This document shows, one piece after another, positions 1 through 6,225 of a stretch of DNA of 6,225 nucleotides (position 1 is the stretch's first letter; every line of letters starts with the position of its first letter). Location of the stretch: positions 1-6,225 of the forward strand of contig CAAFWR010000030.1 of assembly GCA_900766745.1 (NCBI GenBank), given 5' to 3'. The stretch is from Methanobacteriaceae archaeon. Lineage in GTDB: Archaea > Methanobacteriota > Methanobacteria > Methanobacteriales > Methanobacteriaceae. The position numbers and the translations under genes were made by a program. Below the pieces are notes generated by a model. The model had not been told where the DNA came from. It searched no databases and saw nothing but the letters and a program-made list of their open reading frames with translations.

Positions 1-3000
1 ATATTTTGACATGCGTCAAGAAAAGTGAATTTAACAAAGCTACGAAATGGGAAGCTACAAACAACGTAACAGCCACCATGACATCAATTGATGCAAAAGA
101 GAAAACAAGTAAAACAGGAAAGGCAACATGGACATGGGAGCTTCCTTCTTTTGGAACGCCTTTTGGAAAATTCAACACATATCAAAGAGGTGATGGTGCG
201 TATCGTTCTTCATCCCCATATGATGATATTTTCAGAAACGCAACACACTTTGCTACAAGCGGAACCGTCAGAGCCAGCAAATACAGCCGTTTTGATTTAA
301 GTTCTTTCAACGGTTTTGATGATGAACCGGTTACGATGACAGAATATGATGGGTTTGATTTTGCATCATGGATTATTGGATATTCATACCTTTGGACATA
401 CGATTATGACAACTATGATGAAAAAGGAAAAGACCCAAAAGGATACGGTAAAAAACCTGTTGATTTTGAATTCACGAATAAAGGTGTTTTCCTAACAAAT
501 GGAGAACGTCCAGAAAACGAACAGAAAAGAACAGGATATCTGAGTTCAGATGACTTCTGTTTCTATAAAATGGATTATTCATGGTTCTTTAAAGATGCAT
601 TATTCGATGAAGATGTTCAGAAATTCAAGGGAACAAACGATGTAACATTCAAAGATGGAGAAAGTTTGAAATTCTATGGTCAGTTTGGAAAAGATACAGA
701 GAAAAAGCTGTTTCTTACACACGACTTGAAGACAGGAGATGTCTGGTTTGATTCAAATTATGTATCATCTGTAGAAAACGGAACTATCACATTTAAGGAG
801 GATGCTGATTTAGTTGCCTACGCAGTCAAAACATCAAATGTGCACTATTACACAGAAATCTATACAGTTCCATTTGTAAAACTTAAAAATTCCAAGACAG
901 TCATGGATTTTGTTAAAGGGAAAGATGAGATTGCGGTATGTAACACCAACCAAGGTTTTGTATATTCTCCAAATGCTGAAAAAACACCTATCACATGGGA
1001 TGGAAAAGTCAGTAAAGGAAATCTTGTATTTGAAACTTCAGAAACAGACTGTGATTTTGCCAGAATAACAAAAAGAGAATCAAGCTTGTCAAAAAGAGTA
1101 TCAAGTTCTTCCAACAACGCCAAGAAAAAACAATTCAGTTTAAGCTGGACTGTCACTCAGAATGAAAAGGCTATGCTTGCCAACGATGACGAAACATCTG
1201 TTCCTCAATCATCAGGGACTTTCTTCGATCTTCTTCCAAAGGGTACTACTCTGGACAAAGAATCCATTCAAGTTAAAGATGGAACTCAGAAAAAAACTCT
1301 GAATAAATCTGAGTATGTCGTAAAAACAATTTCAAACTATAAGAAAACAGGGCGAACAATGCTTATTGTAAAAGTTATGTCAGAAGCTGATTCGTATGAA
1401 TTGAGTTATGACACGCTTTATTCTTGGGACAGTGTTCTTGATTATGGTGAATCTGTTTACAACCCTGTTGCATACAAGACAGGAAACAAAGCTATAGCAG
1501 GAGGTTTCACGGATAACGGTGGGGCAGTCGATGCAAACGGAAAAAAGAACCCGCACGCGATTCAAGATGCCGAACTGATGTCAGGACTTGACTCTATCGA
1601 CATTGACGGCACACAAACGGGGAATAATACTCGTTATATCTTTGCTGAGAGTCAGTTCAACGCAACAATCTTAACTTCTGTTTCTTCAGGATTGAGCGGA
1701 AAAATCAAGGAAGAAAAAGACAAGGAATATTCTCAGAGTTCAGCCACAAAAATCAACGGAAATTATTCTTACAGTATTCGTTATCAGGGGACTGTAGGGA
1801 CACATAATAAAAACACAGTGCTGTTTGATTCTTTAGAAAACTACGCTGGAAATAAAACAGAAGGTTCTATGAATTCTGACTGGAGAGGAATTCTTCAAAG
1901 TATCGATACAAAACAAATTGAAGAAGCTGGAATCAAACCTGTAGTTTATATCAGTACGGTTCCAAATTTGAATATCGAAGAAAACAATGATGTTCAGGAT
2001 GAATCTGTATGGCAGAAAGTAACATCTAAAACAGACTTGAGTCAGGCTAAAGCAGTCGCTATTGATATTTCAAAAGCAAAAGACGGATCAAACTATGAAA
2101 CATCGGAGCGTCAAAGCTTTGTTGCCTATCTGTATATGAAAGCTCCTTCTTCAGCAGTTTTAAAAGAAGATAGTTCTCTTCCATATGCTTATAACAACGT
2201 CTATATTTCTACACAGGTCATAGATGCCAATACAGGAGCTTCAGAAAAACTGATTGCTCACAACGACTACACAAAAATTTCACTGGCTGTATCAGGAAGT
2301 TTCGGTGTTCGAAAAGTCAGCTCAGAATCAAGCAATGTAAAAGTAAGAAATGCCGTATTTCATTTGTACGGAACATCAAACTACGGAACTGTTTATGACG
2401 AAACAGCCAAAACCAACAAATATGGAGAGCTGTATTTCAACGATATCGAAATGGGGAACTATATTCTTCAGGAACAGGAAGTAACGGAAGACTGGGTTCT
2501 GGATACAACAGAACACATTGTCAATATTGATAACAGCGGTGTCGTACAAATCGACGGGCAGGAATACACAAATAAATACATCCAGATTGAAAACTCTCCT
2601 CGTATTCACTCAAATGTAACATTCAAGAAAGCAGACATGACCAATACATATATCAAGCTGAAAGGTGCTCAGTTTATGCTTTCAGGAACATCCGAATATG
2701 GAACAACAGTAACTCAATACCTTTCTTCGAATGAGAATGGTACTGTTTCTTTCAAGAATATCGAAAAAGGAACGTATGAATTAAAAGAAACAAAAGCACC
2801 AGATGGATATGTTCTGAATCAGAATGTGTATTCTGTTACGATTGGTGACGAGGGTGATTTAACGATTAAGCTGAAACGTCCTTACGAAGCTTCACCAATT
2901 GATGTTGTTCAGAGTAATGGTGAGTATATTATTGCGGGGGAATCTCTACATGATTTCACATTCTATACAGTGTCTACTTGGGATAGTTCAGTATTGCCTC

Positions 3001-5450
3001 AGGCAAAATACAAACTAACAGGTACATCCGATTTTGGAACAAAAATTGAAAAGGAATGTTTCTCAGATAAAAACGGAAAAGTATCCTTTAAAGGATTGGA
3101 AAAAGGATTGTACACTTTGAAAGAAGTTTCTGCTCCTTCTGGATATTGTCTGGATGAAAAATCGTATTTGATTCAAATCAATACTGTAAAAGAAGGCGAG
3201 TCTGGCAAGGATATCATTGCAAACGGTATTGGAACAGATGAAAAGGTTCTGGACGGGAAAGTTCTAGTCCTTTACAACGCTCCAGAAACTGGAACAATGG
3301 CAATCACGAAAGTCTGGGATGATGGAGAAGAGGATAGGAATCCTGCTTCTTTGAACATCGTTCTTACAACAGACAAGCCAAGCCAATACTATGCATCACA
3401 TACAATTACATTTGATGCAAACGGTGGTAACTTTGGTGGAACAGATAAAAGTCAGGTTCTATACGGGGTTTCAAAAACAGGACAGATTCAAACTACGATT
3501 TCTGGAACAGTATTGCTTCCTACGAAGACTGCAAGTCGTTTCGATTACTGGGATAAGACATCAGAAGCTAAAAGTTACTGGACTACAAACAAAGATGGAA
3601 CTGGAGATAAATTCTTCTCTATAGCTGACGATGTAAGCCATGTCGTTGACAAAAACGGAAATATTCCGTTACTTACAAAGGATATGGTCTTATATGCACA
3701 ATATCAGAAACTGGACCCTCAGCTTCTAAAAGGAACCGAGTTCAACAAGCTTATTCCCGAAGATGCAATCCGTATAGAGTTTACAGACGAAAAGGCTCCT
3801 GAGGATGCTGCTTTAACAGATGTTTCTGAAGGGAAAGATGGTGGAGTTGTTGCATGGTCCGAAACTGCTCTGGATGAAAACGATGATGAAATCAGTGTTT
3901 GGAAAATCAGCAGTCAGGTCAAAGGGTTAAAAATCAAATTCCCTAAGGAATGCTGTGGTATGTTTTCAACAGGAGGACTTGCCTCATGTAAAAAAGACCT
4001 GCATTTCAAGACTGTTGACTTCAAAAATGTAGACACATCAAAAACAACGAATTTGAGTTCTATGTTTACTGCATGGTATTCACCTTCAGCATTGGAACAT
4101 ATAGTCAATATGAATCAATTCGATACATCGAATGTTACTGACATGGGAGCTATGTTTGCAAATCTAAGTAATTTAAAAGACGTGGATTTAAGCAGTTTCG
4201 ATACGTCCAAAGTGGTAAGTTTTGATAACTTCCTATATAATTGTAGTAAACTTACATCTGTAGATACATCACATTTCAACACACAAAGTGTTACAACATT
4301 TAGAAATATGTTCTATAATTGTACGAACATTGAAACTTTCGATGTTTCATCATTCAACACATTAAATGCGACAAGCTTGAGTGCAATGTTTGGAGAGTGT
4401 AGAAGTCTGCAATCCCTTGATATAACAAATTTTGACACACGTAATGTTAAGGATTTCAGTAATATGTTTTGTGGTTGTCGAAAGATTAAAGAAATCAAGT
4501 GGGATGAAACTAAATTTACAACAGCAAATGGTACAAACTTTAGTGCTATGTTCTTATTTGACGGTATGCTGACCGTTCCAGATACAAGCCATTTCAACAT
4601 GGAAAAAGCAACTGCTATAGGTTCTATGTTCTATGGGACTCCAGTAGAGACTGTTGATACTTCAAAATGGAATGCAAAAAACATAAAAACCATGGACAGT
4701 GTGTTTAGAGGCTGTGGCAAGCTTAAATCTGTTGATTTAACTGGTATCGATACATCAAAAGTAACGACTTTATCGTTTTTATTTGATGGATGCGAACGGT
4801 TAGCAGACATCAAAGGCTTATCTGGTTTCAATACAAGCAATGTAACAGATATGACAGGTATGTTTGCTGGAATGAATGCTATTACCGAGCTTGATATAAG
4901 TAATTTCGACACGTCAAAAGTCGTTAAATTTGGTGAAAGTACTCCTGTCGATGCTACTATTCATACTGGACAGCCAGGAATTTTCCATAACTGCAGTAAT
5001 TTAAGAACACTTCGTATTGGAGAGATGGATTTGAGTTCTGCTAAGAATTTATCACGTATGTTCTCTGGATGCAGTTCTTTAGAGACAATCGACGGCACAT
5101 TTGTAAATGGAAACGTTGTAGAAGATTTGAACACAATGTTCACAGGCTGTCGTCAACTGCAGACTATCGATATTTCAGGTTTGAACGTGGCCAATGCAAA
5201 GAACACGAAATATATGTTCTATGGATGCAGTCTGTTAGAAACAATCATTTCTAATAACTTTGAGACAGTAAGCATTACCGACGATCAGGAAATGTTTGCT
5301 CAATGTCCTAATCTGCCAAACTTCGACACAGCTCAGACAGGTTCTTCCATGGCTGTCAGTCAGGAAGAAGGAGGCTATTTGACAAAACCAAAACAAAAAA
5401 CGAGTGTTGTTTCGGATGCTGTACAGAAACTGGCAAGTCTACTATCTTAG
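1..5450 (+). CDS. Giant SpaA/CnaB- and BspA-repeat surface protein, 5' partial
   Basis: Partial gene; residues are numbered from a TTG at 6. The frame is open to the left edge, and the first residues are not a signal peptide, so the true start lies upstream. Visible order: unassigned aromatic-rich region (1-350); two beta-rich adhesin or pilin-backbone-like segments (about 360-505 with FFDLLPKG at 406; about 535-760 with YSIRYQG at 589); three SpaA/CnaB domains (763-1093) sharing a GTSxYGT/GTSxFGT motif and a YxLxE strand; a CnaB start (TKVWDDG); an InlB-type repeat (ITFDANGG to LYAQYQ); a BspA-type cap; about 16 DUF285/BspA leucine-rich repeats (1337-1773); and a 41-residue polar tail. By family it should be extracellular and act in adhesion or as a fibrous stalk; the ligand is unknown. 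It ends at TAG without LPXTG, hydrophobic segment or basic tail. A terminator follows 10 nt later, so the C-terminus appears genuine. Domain families are recognised by motif, not by search. Confidence 0.93.
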   Translation, partial: ILTCVKKSEFNKATKWEATNNVTATMTSIDAKEKTSKTGKATWTWELPSFGTPFGKFNTYQRGDGAYRSSSPYDDIFRNATHFATSGTVRASKYSRFDLSSFNGFDDEPVTMTEYDGFDFASWIIGYSYLWTYDYDNYDEKGKDPKGYGKKPVDFEFTNKGVFLTNGERPENEQKRTGYLSSDDFCFYKMDYSWFFKDALFDEDVQKFKGTNDVTFKDGESLKFYGQFGKDTEKKLFLTHDLKTGDVWFDSNYVSSVENGTITFKEDADLVAYAVKTSNVHYYTEIYTVPFVKLKNSKTVMDFVKGKDEIAVCNTNQGFVYSPNAEKTPITWDGKVSKGNLVFETSETDCDFARITKRESSLSKRVSSSSNNAKKKQFSLSWTVTQNEKAMLANDDETSVPQSSGTFFDLLPKGTTLDKESIQVKDGTQKKTLNKSEYVVKTISNYKKTGRTMLIVKVMSEADSYELSYDTLYSWDSVLDYGESVYNPVAYKTGNKAIAGGFTDNGGAVDANGKKNPHAIQDAELMSGLDSIDIDGTQTGNNTRYIFAESQFNATILTSVSSGLSGKIKEEKDKEYSQSSATKINGNYSYSIRYQGTVGTHNKNTVLFDSLENYAGNKTEGSMNSDWRGILQSIDTKQIEEAGIKPVVYISTVPNLNIEENNDVQDESVWQKVTSKTDLSQAKAVAIDISKAKDGSNYETSERQSFVAYLYMKAPSSAVLKEDSSLPYAYNNVYISTQVIDANTGASEKLIAHNDYTKISLAVSGSFGVRKVSSESSNVKVRNAVFHLYGTSNYGTVYDETAKTNKYGELYFNDIEMGNYILQEQEVTEDWVLDTTEHIVNIDNSGVVQIDGQEYTNKYIQIENSPRIHSNVTFKKADMTNTYIKLKGAQFMLSGTSEYGTTVTQYLSSNENGTVSFKNIEKGTYELKETKAPDGYVLNQNVYSVTIGDEGDLTIKLKRPYEASPIDVVQSNGEYIIAGESLHDFTFYTVSTWDSSVLPQAKYKLTGTSDFGTKIEKECFSDKNGKVSFKGLEKGLYTLKEVSAPSGYCLDEKSYLIQINTVKEGESGKDIIANGIGTDEKVLDGKVLVLYNAPETGTMAITKVWDDGEEDRNPASLNIVLTTDKPSQYYASHTITFDANGGNFGGTDKSQVLYGVSKTGQIQTTISGTVLLPTKTASRFDYWDKTSEAKSYWTTNKDGTGDKFFSIADDVSHVVDKNGNIPLLTKDMVLYAQYQKLDPQLLKGTEFNKLIPEDAIRIEFTDEKAPEDAALTDVSEGKDGGVVAWSETALDENDDEISVWKISSQVKGLKIKFPKECCGMFSTGGLASCKKDLHFKTVDFKNVDTSKTTNLSSMFTAWYSPSALEHIVNMNQFDTSNVTDMGAMFANLSNLKDVDLSSFDTSKVVSFDNFLYNCSKLTSVDTSHFNTQSVTTFRNMFYNCTNIETFDVSSFNTLNATSLSAMFGECRSLQSLDITNFDTRNVKDFSNMFCGCRKIKEIKWDETKFTTANGTNFSAMFLFDGMLTVPDTSHFNMEKATAIGSMFYGTPVETVDTSKWNAKNIKTMDSVFRGCGKLKSVDLTGIDTSKVTTLSFLFDGCERLADIKGLSGFNTSNVTDMTGMFAGMNAITELDISNFDTSKVVKFGESTPVDATIHTGQPGIFHNCSNLRTLRIGEMDLSSAKNLSRMFSGCSSLETIDGTFVNGNVVEDLNTMFTGCRQLQTIDISGLNVANAKNTKYMFYGCSLLETIISNNFETVSITDDQEMFAQCPNLPNFDTAQTGSSMAVSQEEGGYLTKPKQKTSVVSDAVQKLASLLS
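2292..3284 (+). repeat. Three tandem SpaA/CnaB-type domains within the giant surface protein
   Basis: Three divergent domains of about 105-115 residues run from 763 to 1093. Each has a GTS(N/E/D)(Y/F)GT motif, at 789, 894 and 1006, then a (Y/V)-F-(N/K)-x-(I/L)-E strand and a YxLxE strand. Domains 2 and 3 also have the APxGY signature. CnaB domains usually form a Lys-Asn isopeptide bond catalysed by Glu. Domain 1 appears to have all three residues: Lys770, Glu823 and Asn863. Domain 2 has Lys874/875 and Glu928, but its last strand reads AGES rather than carrying Asn. Domain 3 has Glu1040 and Asn1091, but the expected Lys is Thr988 in FTFYTVST. These domains typically act as rigid stalk modules. 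The assignment of catalytic positions is by eye. Confidence 0.85.
3285..3713 (+). other. Truncated CnaB start joined to an InlB/Listeria-Bacteroides-type repeat (domain region)
   Basis: After the third SpaA domain the protein reads AITKVWDDGEEDRNPASLN, which matches the opening strands of a classic Cna B-type domain (TKVWDD, then N/R-P-x-S). The expected middle and end of that fold, including the YTVxE strand, are absent. From about residue 1132 the sequence becomes TITFDANGG, the opening of the InlB B-repeat (Listeria-Bacteroides) family. It passes through an FDYWDK-type strand, and the family's closing motif LYAQYQ lies at about 1229-1234. The interior is longer than a minimal repeat of this family. 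It probably serves as a linker between the stalk and the leucine-rich region. Recognition is by motif only. Confidence 0.7.
4014..5324 (+). repeat. About 16 tandem DUF285/BspA-type leucine-rich repeats
   Basis: Residues 1337-1773 follow a unit of about 25-27 residues with consensus DxSxFDTSxVTxMxxMFxGCxxLxxL, typical of BspA-like and Mycoplasma lipoprotein-associated (DUF285) repeats. I can delimit about 16 units. Repeat 12 carries an extra stretch at 1643-1658, and repeats 7 and 8 are the most divergent. The repeats differ at the DNA level, so they are not recently amplified. Proteins of this class bind extracellular matrix proteins or other cells in several oral and gut bacteria. The region is preceded by a cap (about 1239-1336) ending in a CCGMF motif that resembles a first half-repeat. 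Confidence 0.92.
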
Positions 5451-5460
5451 AGTCAATTAC

Positions 5461-5500
5461 GAGGCGAGGCATAATGTCTCGTCTTTTTTTTGTTTTTTTT
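5461..5500 (+). terminator. Intrinsic (rho-independent) terminator of the giant surface protein gene
   Basis: The arms 5461-5470 (GAGGCGAGGC) and 5476-5485 (GTCTCGTCTT) pair over 10 positions, counting three G-U pairs, around the 5-base loop ATAAT. A run of eight T follows (5484-5491, its first two T lying in the stem), then one G and eight more T. It begins 10 nt after the TAG stop. No T-tract lies on the other side, so it works only for + strand transcription. An alternative register pairs 5460-5466 with the first 7 bases of the right arm. Confidence 0.92.
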
Positions 5501-5548
5501 GCAACTTTCTTAGATATATATCCGTTAGTAATAGTGAAAGGAAAAAAA

Positions 5549-5580
5549 GAAGCTCAGTTTTAAAGGAATGATGGAGCTTC
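5549..5580 (+). repeat. Perfect 7-bp inverted repeat in the leader
   Basis: GAAGCTC at 5549-5555 and GAGCTTC at 5574-5580 are exact reverse complements separated by 18 bases. Past an A-A mismatch the flanking A and T bases can add two weak pairs. In RNA this could form a hairpin ending 28 nt before the start codon. In DNA it could be an operator. No T-tract follows, so it is not a terminator. It may also be chance. Confidence 0.45.
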
Positions 5581-5594
5581 ATTACTAAGAAGAA

Positions 5595-5600
5595 AAGAGG
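5595..5600 (+). promoter_or_regulatory. Ribosome binding site for the coiled-coil protein gene
   Basis: AAGAGG at 5595-5600 lies 8 bases upstream of the ATG at 5609 and resembles the Shine-Dalgarno core. It supports this start, which also places a proper signal peptide at the N-terminus. Confidence 0.8.
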
Positions 5601-5608
5601 ATATTACT

Positions 5609-6225
5609 ATGAAAAACACACAGAAAATTTTGATGACAGCCATTGCAGGGCTTACTGCGGCACAATCTATAGGAGTAAATGTTGTACCAATTTTTGCGGC
5701 AGAATCGAACACGGAAAAAGAATGGTATACACACGAGTTAAGCACTAAAGAACAGTTGGAACAAAAAATCATGAACGTTCAAAAAGACGTGAGCGAAAAA
5801 GAAAAATTAGAAGTTTCGACAAAAAATGCAGCAGATGAAGCATTGAAACAGGTTGAAACAGTACAAAGCGAATACAATCGTTGTGATTATGTAGTTCAGC
5901 AAAATCATCAAAAGTTGGAAGAAGCTATGAATGAATTCCAGCCTATTCTTGACGAAATCACAGAATTGGAAAATCAAATCAACAAATGCAAGAAGAGTCT
6001 GGAAAAACAAAAAACATTGAATGAAAAAGCCTCTATGAATCTTGAACAAACTCAAAAGGTTTTAGAGCTTAAGAAATCAGAATTGGCTGAGTTACAGAAT
6101 AGATTATCTTCTATGGGTGATATTACAGATTTAACTTCTGTTTTGGAAAATGCAAAGAAAGAAAAGGAAAATGCTGAAAGCGTGCTATCCACAGCTCAAG
6201 ACGCAATGAACACAGCGAATAGTGA
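5609..6225 (+). CDS. Secreted coiled-coil protein, 3' partial
   Basis: The frame opens at ATG 5609 with a good ribosome binding site and stays open to the right edge, giving 205 full codons with no stop. Residues 1-30 form a signal peptide: basic start (MKNTQK), a hydrophobic core with small residues, and a likely cleavage site at IFA|AE after residue 30. From about residue 45 the protein is rich in Glu, Lys, Gln, Leu and Ala with heptad-like spacing, so it should be a long alpha-helical coiled coil. Breaks occur near Pro112 and at a GDITDLT segment near 170. It has cysteines at 92 and 127. Coiled-coil N-terminal regions like this occur in Gram-positive surface proteins, for example surface-exclusion-like or CAP-domain proteins. 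The defining C-terminal domain is outside the window, so I assign no function. Its position after a surface adhesin gene fits a cell-envelope locus; the terminator between them suggests its own promoter. Confidence 0.92.
   Translation, partial: MKNTQKILMTAIAGLTAAQSIGVNVVPIFAAESNTEKEWYTHELSTKEQLEQKIMNVQKDVSEKEKLEVSTKNAADEALKQVETVQSEYNRCDYVVQQNHQKLEEAMNEFQPILDEITELENQINKCKKSLEKQKTLNEKASMNLEQTQKVLELKKSELAELQNRLSSMGDITDLTSVLENAKKEKENAESVLSTAQDAMNTANS

Larger units (their letters stand above)
5501..5608 (+). promoter_or_regulatory. Leader and probable promoter region of the coiled-coil protein gene
   Basis: This AT-rich gap separates a strong terminator from the next gene, so a promoter is expected here. 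No convincing consensus pair is visible. A TTGCAA at 5499-5504 could be a weak -35, but no good -10 lies 16-18 bases downstream. The TATATA at 5515-5520 would pair only with a poor TTGTTT at 5490-5495 inside the terminator tract. The promoter is therefore inferred from context. The downstream half holds an inverted repeat and the ribosome binding site. Confidence 0.4.

Noticed and set aside
6..8. TTG as the start codon of the giant gene
   Set aside because: The frame is open to the left edge, no ribosome binding site can be seen in the five bases before it, and the following residues are not a signal peptide although the protein must be exported.
860..1156. Open frame of 98 codons on the - strand
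   Set aside because: Lies wholly opposite the giant surface protein, has no family resemblance and no convincing ribosome binding site; it is a shadow. The same applies to the other short frames inside 1-5450 on either strand.
3279..3293. APETG, resembling a sortase LPXTG motif
   Set aside because: It is internal, at the end of the third SpaA domain, and is followed by another folded domain rather than a hydrophobic segment and basic tail. It also lacks the leading Leu.
4313..4912. Two - strand open frames of 93-95 codons opposite the leucine-rich repeats
   Set aside because: Their similar composition only reflects the antisense of the repeat consensus. They are not independent genes.
4014..5324. 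Mycoplasma origin suggested by DUF285 repeats
   Set aside because: There is no in-frame TGA in more than 1,800 codons, and tryptophan is always TGG. The neighbouring SpaA/CnaB domains are typical of Firmicutes.
5568..5588. Possible six-residue leader peptide (MMELHY) overlapping the leader inverted repeat
   Set aside because: The purine-rich AAAGG is only 1-4 bases from the ATG codons, too close to serve as a ribosome binding site, and the peptide has no run of regulatory codons.
5560..6055. Two - strand open frames of 70 and 82 codons with hydrophobic content
   Set aside because: They lie opposite the signal peptide and coiled coil of the + strand gene. Their hydrophobic residues arise from the antisense of Lys/Glu-rich codons.

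Overview
The window holds two protein-coding genes on the + strand, both cut by a window edge, and a short intergenic region with a clear terminator. Base composition is AT-rich (roughly 35-40% GC by eye). Ribosome binding sequence, codon choice and protein families all point to a low-GC Gram-positive (Bacillota/Firmicutes), probably a host-associated anaerobe such as a gut or oral Erysipelotrichia or Clostridia member; that placement is inference. The long gene has no in-frame TGA and reads all its tryptophans from TGG. It therefore uses the standard code, which argues against a mollicute although its C-terminal repeat family was first named from Mycoplasma.

Region 1 (1-5450) is the 3' part of a giant extracellular mosaic protein, at least 1,815 residues in this window and open at the left edge. 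In order it carries: about 350 residues I cannot assign; two adhesin/pilin-backbone-like beta-sandwich segments (about 360-760); three SpaA/CnaB-type prealbumin-like domains (about 763-1093); the start of a fourth CnaB-like domain (about 1094-1125); an InlB/Listeria-Bacteroides-type repeat (about 1132-1235); a BspA-type cap; about 16 DUF285/BspA-type leucine-rich repeats (about 1337-1773); and a short tail with no sortase signal or membrane anchor.

Region 2 (5451-5608) contains a strong intrinsic terminator 10 nt after the stop codon, then a leader with a perfect 7-bp inverted repeat and a good ribosome binding site.

Region 3 (5609-6225) is the start of a second secreted protein: a signal peptide followed by a long alpha-helical coiled coil that runs off the right edge.

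Together this looks like a surface-protein locus encoding a very large adhesin or pilin-like stalk and a secreted coiled-coil protein. The terminator suggests separate transcription. Similar giant SpaA/BspA proteins occur in genomes and mobile elements of gut Firmicutes, but no mobility gene is visible here. I found no RNA gene, CRISPR array, insertion sequence or wholly new system. The most unusual points are complementary losses of isopeptide-bond residues in neighbouring SpaA domains, and the absence of a C-terminal anchor on so large a surface protein.
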